Positions 54,044-62,505 of a stretch of DNA of 64,000 nt are shown here, piece after piece. The DNA lies in the NCBI GenBank assembly GCA_023144005.1, contig JAGLGN010000030.1, forward strand, positions 1 through 64,000. Direction: 5' to 3'. Under the pieces are notes generated by a model. The model was given only the letters and a program-made list of their open reading frames with translations. It did not search any database and was not told the origin of the DNA. A program made the translations under genes and the position numbers. How positions within the stretch are numbered: position 1 is the stretch's first letter; each line of letters starts with the position of its first letter. The stretch is from a bacterium. GTDB taxonomy: Bacteria > AUK180.

Positions 54044-55648
54044 ATGGAAATGAAATTAGTTTACTATGACTTAAACAGCGAACTTCAGGAATTTCGTATA
54101 GAGAAGAACTACATTACTATAGGCCGCAAAGAAGATAATGATATCGTTTTGAAAGATATATTCGTTTCCAGGTATCATTGTAATCTCATTGAGGATCAGG
54201 ACACCTTTTATATACTTGACAAGGGGAGTAAGTACGGAACCCTTCTCAATGGGGAGCAGATCGAAAAGGCCCCCTTGAAGCCCGGCGATCAAATAAAAAT
54301 AGGAAATATTATCGTCCATTTTCTGGCGGCTGAGGAAAGCCTGAAGAAATGGGCGGAAAGCGGCAATGACCGTTTGGGATTCAATCTTGACGATGATCTT
54401 GAATTTATCCTGTCTTCACTTTCAGAGGGCGAGGATGACCTGAATTCCGAAATGCTCAAAGAGCTGCTGAATAAGATCAAGGTCAAACAGATCGAATACG
54501 GCAAGAAATTAAGAAATTACCAGATCATGTACCGTGTCGGGACGATGATAAATTCTATCTTTGATTTCGATATATTGATCAAGATGATCCTTGATCTCGC
54601 CTTGGAAGTTACCGAAGGAGACAGGGGGTATATCATAATAAGGGATACCGAAACGAAAGAGGATAAGATCCTCTTCCATAAGAATATCGATAATCCCTCA
54701 GCTTTCCTTTCCAAAACCATGATCGCGAAGCTGGTGAAGGACAAGATACCATTCATCATCAATGAATCGGACCTTACTTCTTCAGGTTACGGCGAAAGTG
54801 CCCGGGCTTCCAATATCAGCTCGGCGATGCTCAGCCCGCTTCTGAACAAGAATATGGACTTCGTCGGTGCTATATATATCGACCGCAACAAACGATTCAC
54901 TTCCTTTTCGGACAGCGACCTTGATCTGATGAAGATCTTTTCATCCTATGTGTCCATATCAATTGAGAACTCGCAGCTTTTCGCGAAGGTGCGAAAGGAA
55001 GAGCATATTAAAAATAATCTGAAAAGATACCTTTCTTCATCTATAGTTGATACCGTTTCCCTTGAGGCGGACCTTAAACTCGGCGGGCATGAGGAAGATA
55101 TCTCGATAATGTTTATCGATATAAGGAATTTTACGCCGCTTTCCGAGAAATTATCACCGGATGAGGTTGTTTCTCTCCTGAATGGTTTCTTCAATTTCAC
55201 CGCTGAGTATATTTTTAAGTACAAAGGCACACTGGATAAATTCATAGGGGATTGCGTGATGACCATTTACGGAGCACCGATCAAGGATGAAGATCATGCC
55301 GACAATGCGGTGAAGACCGCGCTGGAGATCAGGGATTACTTCCTTAAGGATTTCAGAAAGCAGATAAAAAAGGATTTCAAGCTTGATATCGATATTGGGA
55401 TCGGCATTAATTCCGGGCCTGCCATCGTGGGTAATATAGGAACAGATGACAGAATGGATTATACCGCAATCTCCGATACGGTAAATACCGCTGAGAGGAT
55501 CGAGAGTAAGTCCCGGGACGGAGCGGTATATATCTCTCGTGCCACCCGTTCACGATTAAAGGGCAAGTACAAGATCATTTCAAAGGGTGAAATGACCCTT
55601 AAAGGGAAAGCAGAACCACAGGAGGTCTTCGAGGTGATCAAAAAGTGA
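54044..55648 (+). CDS. FHA-GAF-class III adenylate cyclase
   Basis: 534 residues. An N-terminal FHA domain (about 5-95: ITIGRKEDNDIVL, VSRYHCNL, KGSKYGTLLNG) reads phosphothreonine. A GAF domain (about 160-310) and a class III cyclase domain (about 345-530) follow. The cyclase keeps both metal aspartates (MFIDIRNFTPL, FIGDCVMTIYG), the adenine-selecting Lys (TLDKF) and Asp (AISDTVNTAERIE), and the transition-state Asn and Arg. It should make cAMP in response to protein phosphorylation and a GAF ligand. It is cytosolic and follows the nucleotidase gene by 2 nt. Confidence 0.9.
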   Translation: MEMKLVYYDLNSELQEFRIEKNYITIGRKEDNDIVLKDIFVSRYHCNLIEDQDTFYILDKGSKYGTLLNGEQIEKAPLKPGDQIKIGNIIVHFLAAEESLKKWAESGNDRLGFNLDDDLEFILSSLSEGEDDLNSEMLKELLNKIKVKQIEYGKKLRNYQIMYRVGTMINSIFDFDILIKMILDLALEVTEGDRGYIIIRDTETKEDKILFHKNIDNPSAFLSKTMIAKLVKDKIPFIINESDLTSSGYGESARASNISSAMLSPLLNKNMDFVGAIYIDRNKRFTSFSDSDLDLMKIFSSYVSISIENSQLFAKVRKEEHIKNNLKRYLSSSIVDTVSLEADLKLGGHEEDISIMFIDIRNFTPLSEKLSPDEVVSLLNGFFNFTAEYIFKYKGTLDKFIGDCVMTIYGAPIKDEDHADNAVKTALEIRDYFLKDFRKQIKKDFKLDIDIGIGINSGPAIVGNIGTDDRMDYTAISDTVNTAERIESKSRDGAVYISRATRSRLKGKYKIISKGEMTLKGKAEPQEVFEVIKK

Positions 55649-56565
55649 GCAAAAAAATACTAGTTCTCGGCAGCGAGGGCTTTGTCGGATTATATTTGAA
55701 AGAACATTTTAAGAGTAATGAGAATGTGTTTTTCAGTGATTATATTCAAAAGGGCGAGGACAAGTACATTCAATGTGATATTACCGACCCCGCTGAGACC
55801 CTGGCGCTGGTAAAACAGGTCTTGCCTGATTCGGTTCTCTATTTAACGAGCCAGAGCTCCGTGAAGCGCTCATTTGACTTCCCTCAGGAGACCTTCAAGG
55901 TCAATGTCGAAGGGCTTTTGAACATCTTAACCGCATTCCGGGATGTAGATATACAGCCGTATTTCATTTATATCTCCACGATCGAGGTTTACAAGAAGGG
56001 TAACTCCAAGATCAATGAACGGCATACCTATGAATGTGAAAATCCTTACTCTATCTCCAAGGCGGCAGGGGAGGATATCATTACTCTTTATAAAAAGCTC
56101 GGTTTGATCAAGGGGATCATTGTTCAGCCCGTTTCACATATCGGCCCGGGACAATCCCCGCAATTTTCAATCTCCAGCTTTGCCAAGCAGATAGCTGAAT
56201 TGGATAAAAAGGGCGGCACCGAGCTGCTTGTCGGCAATCTCGATGTATTTAGAGATGTATTGGATGTCCGTGATGTGGTTGAATTCTATCTACAGCTTCT
56301 GGAGACCCTTCCCACAGATTTCGAGAAGGTCATTGTTTCTTCCGGAAACGGTTACAATTTTAAGGATATCGTTGACAGATTGATCGAGATATCGGGAAAT
56401 GATTCAATTAAAGTAAAGGTCGATAAAAAGCGCTTGAGGCCGATAGATAATCCCTATATTGTAGCCAGCCCCTCTTATGCCTTGTCAAAATTTCATTGGC
56501 GGAATAAGATCCCGATGGATAAAACCCTTAAAGACATCCTTGATTACTGGAGATCCAAGATTTAA
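55645..56565 (+). CDS. NAD-dependent nucleotide-sugar epimerase/dehydratase or reductase
   Basis: 306 residues of the extended short-chain dehydrogenase family. The Rossmann loop is LVLGSEGFVG, and the Ser-Tyr-Lys set appears in YISTIEVY and NPYSISKAAGED. HIGPGQSPQF and RDVLDVRDVV fit GDP-mannose 4,6-dehydratase/Rmd-like enzymes. It probably makes a deoxy or epimerised sugar nucleotide. The start is GTG overlapping the cyclase stop, and the stop overlaps the next ATG (TAATG), so it is coupled to the wecB-type gene. Confidence 0.83.
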   Translation: MSKKILVLGSEGFVGLYLKEHFKSNENVFFSDYIQKGEDKYIQCDITDPAETLALVKQVLPDSVLYLTSQSSVKRSFDFPQETFKVNVEGLLNILTAFRDVDIQPYFIYISTIEVYKKGNSKINERHTYECENPYSISKAAGEDIITLYKKLGLIKGIIVQPVSHIGPGQSPQFSISSFAKQIAELDKKGGTELLVGNLDVFRDVLDVRDVVEFYLQLLETLPTDFEKVIVSSGNGYNFKDIVDRLIEISGNDSIKVKVDKKRLRPIDNPYIVASPSYALSKFHWRNKIPMDKTLKDILDYWRSKI

Positions 56566-57623
56566 TGCGCTGTGGCGTATTCCTGGGCACCCGGCCTGAT
56601 ACATTAAAACAGATTCCCGTGATATGGGAACTCCAAAAGAACAGCATTCCCCATGATATTATCGCCACCGGACAGCATACCACGCTTCTGACTTCTGTAT
56701 TGGAAGAATTCAATTTGAAGCCGGATCATAATTTTGAGATAAAGCGAAGCGGATTGAATGACCTTTCAGGCATACTTCTGCAGAAGCTTCACCATCTTTT
56801 CAATGAATACAAGTATGATCTTGTAATTGTTCAAGGAGACACCACTACCTCGTTGATATCCGCACTTGCGGGCTTTTATTCCGGAGCGAAAATAGCGCAT
56901 ATTGAGGCGGGGCTTAGAAGTTTTGACTGTAGAGATCCCTTTCCTGAGGAGATGAACCGAAAGCTGATAGGCCAATTGGCCGATCTTCATTTTCCTCCCG
57001 GAGCTGCGGCAAGAGATAATCTGATAAAAGAGGGGGTATCACCGACGGATATTCATCTTACAGGTAATACCATTATAGACCTGCTGCGGATCACAGCCGA
57101 AGAATATCCAAGCAAAGAGAACAATGTTCTTATCACTCTCCACCGCCGCGAGAATTGGGGGCATAAAATGGAGTGTGCCTGCAGGGTGATCGGGCGGTTT
57201 GCCGAAAAATACCCGGATAAACAATTCATTTTTCCCGTACACCCTAATCCGAAAGTAAAGGAGACCGTATATAATATTCTGGGCGATTCTCCGGTTCAAT
57301 TGATCGAGCCGCTCTCATACCATGATTTTATTAAACTGCTAAAGGGCGCCTATTTGGTGATCACCGATTCCGGTGGTGTGCAGGAAGAGGCGGCCTTTCT
57401 CGGAAAACCCGTCGCGGTGATCAGAGAGACCACGGAAAGGCCGGAGATCATCGATAGCGGTGCGGGCATCTTATGCGGTACAAATGAGCAGCGGATGTAT
57501 TCGATAATAGATAAAATATTTTCTGATCCAGCGATACATAAGCAAATGAAAAAATACCTGAAAACATATGGGGATGGATATTCATCCAAAGAGATAGTAG
57601 CGAAGATCAAAGGATATGAGTGA
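56565..57623 (+). CDS. wecB: UDP-N-acetylglucosamine 2-epimerase (non-hydrolysing)
   Basis: 352 residues of the GT-B-fold WecB family. GTRPDTLKQIPV at the N-terminus, VQGDTTTSL near residue 86, HIEAGLRSFD near 110, PEEMNRKL near 125, TLHRRENWG near 195 and TDSGGVQEEA near 270 are all conserved. It interconverts UDP-GlcNAc and UDP-ManNAc, supplying a precursor for surface glycans. It could feed the operon at 5606-16220. It overlaps both neighbours. Confidence 0.92.
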   Translation: MRCGVFLGTRPDTLKQIPVIWELQKNSIPHDIIATGQHTTLLTSVLEEFNLKPDHNFEIKRSGLNDLSGILLQKLHHLFNEYKYDLVIVQGDTTTSLISALAGFYSGAKIAHIEAGLRSFDCRDPFPEEMNRKLIGQLADLHFPPGAAARDNLIKEGVSPTDIHLTGNTIIDLLRITAEEYPSKENNVLITLHRRENWGHKMECACRVIGRFAEKYPDKQFIFPVHPNPKVKETVYNILGDSPVQLIEPLSYHDFIKLLKGAYLVITDSGGVQEEAAFLGKPVAVIRETTERPEIIDSGAGILCGTNEQRMYSIIDKIFSDPAIHKQMKKYLKTYGDGYSSKEIVAKIKGYE

Positions 57624-58870
57624 GTAATGTTATAGAGGAAATGAGGGATTACTTCCACAGTTTATCCCTGTTTTCAAGGAATGTCAGGCTCTTTCTCGCG
57701 GGCACTTTCTTTATCGGGATCGGACAATCTGTCTTCATGCTCATGTTCAATCTTTACTTGAAGGAAGCCGGATACGCTGAAGGTTTTATCGGCAGCACGC
57801 TCTCGATATCATCATTAGGCCAGGCCCTCTTTTCGATCCCTCTCGCATTGATCATGGCAAAGATGAAGTTGAGAAAAATACTTCTGATAATCCCATTCCT
57901 CCTTATGATGAGCTTCCTCGCTCTGACATTCGGCACGACTAAGTCCGTTATCATGACCGCTTCATTTTTCAGAGGAATATTTTTTGCTGTGATCATGGTA
58001 GTAGGCCCGCCCTTTTTTATGAGGAACTCCGGTGAAAAGGAGCGTACACACATCTTTTCCATCTCCTTCGCATTGGCACTTGCTTCCGGCATCCTCGGAA
58101 ATGTAATGAGCGGTTTGCTATACGGCTACGCCGCAAAATTCGTATCATTGGAGCTGCATCAGTACCGGGTGACATTGACAGCAGGTTCGGTGATCGCGTT
58201 CCTGGCTGTACTTGCCTTCGTTTTACTTGATACAAGATCAATGGACCCCGAAAAGGACAAAGACAAGAAGATCGTCCTGAAGAATTTCCCCTTCGGCTTT
58301 ATGGCGAAGATCGCATTGCCGCAACTGGTTGTTGGATTAGGAGCCGGGCTGGTCATTCCATTTTTGAATCTGTATTTCAGGGATGTGTGGGAACTCACGC
58401 CAAAGCAGATCGCACCTATATTCGGAGTATCACAGGCATTCATGTTCGTGGGTATATCCCTGGGGCCAGTGCTGAAAAAGCACATGGGAATGGTGAAAGC
58501 CGTTGTACTGACACAATTGCTTTCCATGCCGTTCATGTTCATTCTGGGTTTTTCCCAGGTATTCTGGCTGGTAGTGATCTCATTCTTTCTAAGGGCGACT
58601 CTTATGAACATGTCACAGCCGTTGATAACAAATTTTACGATGGAGAATGTCCCGAAGGAGTTCCAATTTACAGCCACCGCGATACTTTCATCCGCCTGGA
58701 CAGGCGCATGGGTCATCTCTTCCTGGCTCGGCGGCAATATTATTGAGAGATACGGCTTTAATATCGTGTTCCTCTCCGCTATTGTCTTTTATTTCATTTC
58801 CTCGTTCCTATATATCATTTTCTTTCTGAAATCTAAAAGGAGTAAAGAATATGTCGGATGTACGAATTGA
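57620..58870 (+). CDS. MFS transporter
   Basis: 416 residues with about twelve predicted spans. The segment FNLYLKEAGYAEGFIGSTLS after the first span and IALPQLVVGLGAGLVIPFLN in the second half are typical of a group of MFS drug or metabolite exporters. The substrate is not identifiable. The start is GTG at 57620, overlapping the wecB-type stop by 4 nt, so it is the last gene of the 54044-58870 run. Confidence 0.85.
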   Translation: MSNVIEEMRDYFHSLSLFSRNVRLFLAGTFFIGIGQSVFMLMFNLYLKEAGYAEGFIGSTLSISSLGQALFSIPLALIMAKMKLRKILLIIPFLLMMSFLALTFGTTKSVIMTASFFRGIFFAVIMVVGPPFFMRNSGEKERTHIFSISFALALASGILGNVMSGLLYGYAAKFVSLELHQYRVTLTAGSVIAFLAVLAFVLLDTRSMDPEKDKDKKIVLKNFPFGFMAKIALPQLVVGLGAGLVIPFLNLYFRDVWELTPKQIAPIFGVSQAFMFVGISLGPVLKKHMGMVKAVVLTQLLSMPFMFILGFSQVFWLVVISFFLRATLMNMSQPLITNFTMENVPKEFQFTATAILSSAWTGAWVISSWLGGNIIERYGFNIVFLSAIVFYFISSFLYIIFFLKSKRSKEYVGCTN

Positions 58871-58876
58871 TCGTAG

Positions 58877-58957
58877 CGCTCTGATTCATAAATACGGTTA
58901 CAATGGAATACTCAGATCTGAGTCAATTCCAACTAACAATGAGTGCGGCGTTCCTCA
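58877..58957 (+). repeat. Dispersed repeat family B, copy 2
   Basis: Forward copy of the sequence found reversed at 34-148: GCTCTGATTCATAAATA (58878-58894), then an ATG at 58903 and ~54 bases about three-quarters identical to copy 1. Several differences are at third codon positions. Confidence 0.6.
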
Positions 58958-59013
58958 CTTCTCTCATGCTGAACAAAATAGCATCAGACATTGTCATTGA
59001 ATCTTTTGATTAG
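58903..59013 (+). CDS. Possible 36-residue peptide within repeat B
   Basis: ATG 58903 to TAG 59013. The first ~17 residues (MEYSDLSQFQLTMSAAF) correspond to the reading frame of repeat copy 1. The second half has a hydrophobic helix-like pattern. There is no ribosome binding site. It could be a real small peptide gene, a decayed gene, or chance within a non-coding repeat. Confidence 0.3.
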   Translation: MEYSDLSQFQLTMSAAFLTSLMLNKIASDIVIESFD

Positions 59014-59146
59014 AACAATTAATATCGCTAAAAAAGCAAAATTAGAAAATATCCGAGGCGATCGTGTCAAAACCGGACTTCCCAAAAAGCCCTCGGCCGA
59101 GAACATTGATATTGCTGATGACGGAAATATTTACGGATTATTTTAA
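59006..59146 (+). CDS. Possible 46-residue small ORF
   Basis: TTG 59006 to TAA 59146, basic in its first half (INIAKKAKLENIRGDRVK) and acidic at the end (ENIDIADDGNIYGLF). It overlaps the preceding small frame by 8 nt. The composition looks protein-like, and together the two may be a frameshifted older gene. There is no ribosome binding site. Little else can be said. Confidence 0.25.
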   Translation: MIRTINIAKKAKLENIRGDRVKTGLPKKPSAENIDIADDGNIYGLF

Positions 59147-59159
59147 TAGTGGTAATCTG

Positions 59160-59188
59160 TTGAAATATTGGACATTATGTGGTAAAAT
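59160..59188 (+). promoter_or_regulatory. Promoter of the HhH/pseudo-helicase operon
   Basis: TTGAAA (59160-59165), a 17-nt spacer and TAAAAT (59183-59188). The predicted start is near 59195, followed by AGGTGG and the ATG at 59214. It should drive the four genes to the window's end. Confidence 0.7.
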
Positions 59189-59213
59189 AATACAGATTTA
59201 GGTGGATCAATAA

Positions 59214-60287
59214 ATGAGCAGAAAACAGACCCTTATCGTCTTATTTGAAATTTTACTTCTTATTCTAGGTATATTCCTCTATTTCGCCGGTGATTCTCTC
59301 TTCTCAGGCAAGTTCTCTGAAGAAGAAGAGATACTGAGAAAGGAGATTCTCGGACTTTCAGAAAAAATAGATGTGTACGAGGACTCTGACAGCAGAGAAC
59401 TTTTCACCAAGAACTTCCTTGAGATCCGTAAAAGTTACAATCAACTCAGTATCACATTTGTTGAAAAGGACTATACAAATGCTCTTTCCGCATACACGGA
59501 GTTCGTTCAAGAATTAGAATCACTAAAAAGTGAAGTGGACTCCCATTATGCCGACTTGAAGGCAAAAAGAGAGCAGGCGGCTGTGGAGGACGAACTTGCG
59601 CAGCTGAAGAAGGATCAGGAGATGAAAATCGCCCAGGCGGTTTCCAAGGCAAAAAAGGAACAGGCGGTGGCTGTCGCTGCTGCGAAGAAAGAAGCGAAAA
59701 CTACCGAGACAACTCCCTCTGGATCGTATACATATGCTCCTTTGAAGAAGGTATCTTCCGAACCTGCTGCTGCCGAACCGGTTAAGGCCGCTGCCACGCA
59801 AGCCGTAAGTGCGGATAATTCTGGAAAAGTTGACATAAATAACGCATCCATCGCGGAATTAGACAAATTACCGCGCATCGGGCCTGTTAAGGCGAATGCG
59901 ATTTACGATTATCGGATGGCAAACGGCGGTTTTACTTCAATTGAGGACATCGTTAGTGTAAGCGGTATCGGAGAGAAGACATATGCCTTATTGAAACCCC
60001 TGATATACTGCGGCAAATTTGGAACGGCTTCTTCCCCCGCGGTAAGCACCAGTTCTCCCGCGGCATCTCAAACATCCGCCGCGGACAAGGTCAATATAAA
60101 CACCGCGGATCAGACGCAATTAGAGACATTACCCCGAATCGGCCCCGCGACCGCCCGTAATATCATTAATTACCGTGATGAGAACGGGCCCTTTAAAACA
60201 TATGAGGATATCATGAATGTTCCCCGGATAGGCGAGAAGACCTTGGCGAACATTAAACCATTTATAAAATTAGGAGATGGCGAATGA
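59214..60287 (+). CDS. Membrane-anchored protein with two ComEA-type HhH domains
   Basis: 357 residues. One N-terminal span (about 7-26) is followed by a long charged coiled coil (about 35-165), an Ala/Pro/Thr-rich linker and two ComEA-type helix-hairpin-helix domains (about 204-266 and 292-354). Their cores read LPRIGPVKANAIYDYR with VSGIGEKTYALLKPL, and LPRIGPATARNIINYR with VPRIGEKTLANIKPF. ComEA binds incoming DNA at the cell surface; here the DNA-binding domain is doubled and held off the membrane by a coiled coil. The stop overlaps the pseudo-helicase start by 4 nt. A very similar HhH unit recurs in the gene at 62506. Confidence 0.85.
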   Translation: MSRKQTLIVLFEILLLILGIFLYFAGDSLFSGKFSEEEEILRKEILGLSEKIDVYEDSDSRELFTKNFLEIRKSYNQLSITFVEKDYTNALSAYTEFVQELESLKSEVDSHYADLKAKREQAAVEDELAQLKKDQEMKIAQAVSKAKKEQAVAVAAAKKEAKTTETTPSGSYTYAPLKKVSSEPAAAEPVKAAATQAVSADNSGKVDINNASIAELDKLPRIGPVKANAIYDYRMANGGFTSIEDIVSVSGIGEKTYALLKPLIYCGKFGTASSPAVSTSSPAASQTSAADKVNINTADQTQLETLPRIGPATARNIINYRDENGPFKTYEDIMNVPRIGEKTLANIKPFIKLGDGE

Positions 60288-62254
60288 ACATAAGCAACCT
60301 GATCGAGAAACTCCCTGAAAAAGAACAGAAGTATTTCATCTATCTTATCAAAGACCTCAAGGATGAAGAAAAGGAAAGATTTATCAGGGAAGTGTATGAA
60401 CTTTCGGAAGTTGAACAGGATCTTATCCTGAAGATGCTTCTGAGGATGTCACCGGAACAGATCACGGGCATTATTTATAATTCCAATGATGAGGGGCCTT
60501 TGATGATACTTGGAGACGAGATATCGATGAAGCGTACCCTTCTGGCCAATAGAATAGCGTATCATCTGATCACCCGCAATATCAAGGTGGATGAGGTTCT
60601 GGGGTTATGCTTTTCGAATCTAAATGCCGGAAGTATAATCGACATGATCGGTAATTCTCTGCCGGAAAAGATGATCTTCCGTATGGATATCGATACTTTC
60701 AATTCGATCTCATTGCAGATACTGAGAGATTATGTTCTGGGAAGCCTGAATATCGAGAAGATCGGTTATAAAACATCTCCGAAATTCAGGGTATTAGTGG
60801 CAAGAGAGCAATTACTTCTTTTGAAAAGGGCTTTGGAGGAATCGAAGATACCTTCCTCAGAGCTTGGCTTCTCACAGCTTGTCGGCAGCATCATAGGATT
60901 GAAAAGAGAATTGGTCTCGCCCGAAGACGCGGTGAAGCAGGCAAAGGATGACGAGGCGGTAAAGGTGGCGAAGGTATATACGATTTATCAGGACCTTCTG
61001 ATAAAGAACAATACCTGTGATATCAATGATCTTGTTCGGCTTACGATCCAATTGTTCAATACATCTTCAGAGGTTCTCGAATACTACAGAGGCAAATACA
61101 AGATGATCTTTATTGACGACTATCATTATTCGAGTTTTGCCCAATACCAGATGATCAAGGTACTGACCGAGGGCAAGAAGAACCTGACCTTTACATCAGG
61201 GCATAAGATAAACACATATAAATGGTCCGCGAACGCGGTAAATTATTCCAATGAATTTGTAAAAGATTTTAAAGGCAAAACGGTTGAATATGATAGAAGC
61301 GCGATAGATGTTGAGGAGATCCTCAAGCGTGAGATCTTTATTGAGACCGGCGAGAGCGTGGAAGAGATAGAGCCTGCCGAGACAGCTGACTTCAACGAAT
61401 ATATTGAAGGAGAGGCCCTGATCAGGCTTGAAGAGGAAGATGAGGTAAATGAATCTTCACTTGTTATCAACTCCATCATCAGAAAAACTCAGGAAGGCAC
61501 TCCTTTCGGTAAGATCGCTATCGTGGTGAGGACTAACCGCCAGATCGAAGTCCTGAAGAAAGTATTGAAAGGCGCGAATATACCTTTCTTTATTACAGGA
61601 GATAGATTGCTTGCCCGTGATGAGATCAATGATGTTATGTCATTGCTGAAAACAGTTTATTATGTTTCGGAGATGAATAGCAAGAAAAAACTTACTCCTG
61701 ATGAACTGCATGACCTGAACGAATCGCTTAAAGCCATTTTCCTGAACATTATTCCGCTTCAATTGGAATTCAACACATATGTTCAATTAGAGAAAATGGC
61801 ATTAGAGGCGCAAACGGATATATATTCAATACTACTGGATGACGAGAAGGAGACCGACAGATTCAAGACACGGTTCCCGCTTAAGGACAGAGAGATCGTA
61901 GGGTTTTTCAAAGACCTTATTCAGACGGTATCCAAAGAGATCGAAGAGTTCGATGTCGCCATTTTGATAGAGCTTCTCACCAATGAGACCAAATTCCTTG
62001 ATTCTCTGGTCGCGGAGGGGAAAACCATAGGTAGAATAAAGGCCGAAAACATCAAATACCTCTACCTTTATGCTACTGAGTTCATGAAGAACAATAGCAA
62101 AAAAGGCAAGGCCGGACTGAAGGATTTTGTCATGGATATCGTGGCGAAGAAGAAAAAGCAAGACGAAGAATTGAAATTACATGAAGATGATGTTAAGGTT
62201 ATCACTCTTAATGCCATTGAAGATATTTCTTATCAGATCTATTATCTGATCTAG
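60284..62254 (+). CDS. UvrD/PcrA-like pseudo-helicase
   Basis: 656 residues. It aligns by eye along UvrD/PcrA-type SF1 helicases, yet the catalytic motifs are lost. The Q-motif survives (MSPEQITGI, near 55). Motif I is EGPLMILGDEISMKRT (near 69) instead of EGPLLIMAGAGSGKTR. Motif II is FIDDYHYSSFAQY instead of VDEYQDTNxAQY. Motif III is SGHKINTYKWSAN instead of GDxDQSIYxWRGA. Motif IV is well kept (VVRTNRQIEVLKKVLKGANIP, near 413, shown to within one residue of PcrA's spacing). Motif V is VITLNAIEDISYQIYYLI and the protein ends there, so motif VI is absent. The frame is intact, so it is probably a functional non-ATPase rather than a dead gene. It is coupled to the HhH gene upstream. Confidence 0.8.
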   Translation: MNISNLIEKLPEKEQKYFIYLIKDLKDEEKERFIREVYELSEVEQDLILKMLLRMSPEQITGIIYNSNDEGPLMILGDEISMKRTLLANRIAYHLITRNIKVDEVLGLCFSNLNAGSIIDMIGNSLPEKMIFRMDIDTFNSISLQILRDYVLGSLNIEKIGYKTSPKFRVLVAREQLLLLKRALEESKIPSSELGFSQLVGSIIGLKRELVSPEDAVKQAKDDEAVKVAKVYTIYQDLLIKNNTCDINDLVRLTIQLFNTSSEVLEYYRGKYKMIFIDDYHYSSFAQYQMIKVLTEGKKNLTFTSGHKINTYKWSANAVNYSNEFVKDFKGKTVEYDRSAIDVEEILKREIFIETGESVEEIEPAETADFNEYIEGEALIRLEEEDEVNESSLVINSIIRKTQEGTPFGKIAIVVRTNRQIEVLKKVLKGANIPFFITGDRLLARDEINDVMSLLKTVYYVSEMNSKKKLTPDELHDLNESLKAIFLNIIPLQLEFNTYVQLEKMALEAQTDIYSILLDDEKETDRFKTRFPLKDREIVGFFKDLIQTVSKEIEEFDVAILIELLTNETKFLDSLVAEGKTIGRIKAENIKYLYLYATEFMKNNSKKGKAGLKDFVMDIVAKKKKQDEELKLHEDDVKVITLNAIEDISYQIYYLI

Positions 62255-62264
62255 GAGGACGATT

Positions 62265-62492
62265 ATGGGAAAGTATGACAAGTACAAAAAAACGACAGAA
62301 TCCACTAACCTGGATAAATACAAGAAGCAGAGCGGGAAGAGTTTTGACGAGATCGATAAAAAACTGGATGCTCAGCCTGAAACTGCTGCTGCGCAGGAGA
62401 ATAAAGCATCAATGGGTGGAAATGTGCTAATAGTTGTTCTCGGTATAGCCACTGCCATTGTCTGGGTTCTGGCGATCGGAAAACTGATCTGA
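62265..62492 (+). CDS. Small tail-anchored membrane protein
   Basis: 75 residues. The first ~48 are charged and low-complexity (two KYDKYKK/LDKYKKQ-like units), and the last ~25 form a single hydrophobic span ending at the C-terminus (GNVLIVVLGIATAIVWVLAI). The topology is probably tail-anchored with the basic part in the cytoplasm. It is not recognised as a known family. An AGGAGG overlapping the pseudo-helicase stop precedes the ATG, and the next gene follows after 13 nt, so it belongs to the operon. Confidence 0.7.
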   Translation: MGKYDKYKKTTESTNLDKYKKQSGKSFDEIDKKLDAQPETAAAQENKASMGGNVLIVVLGIATAIVWVLAIGKLI

Positions 62493-62505
62493 TAGACCGG
62501 TGATC

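Noticed and set aside
58159..58737. 192-codon reverse frame opposite the MFS gene
   Set aside because: It is antisense to conserved membrane-protein coding sequence and is a composition artefact.
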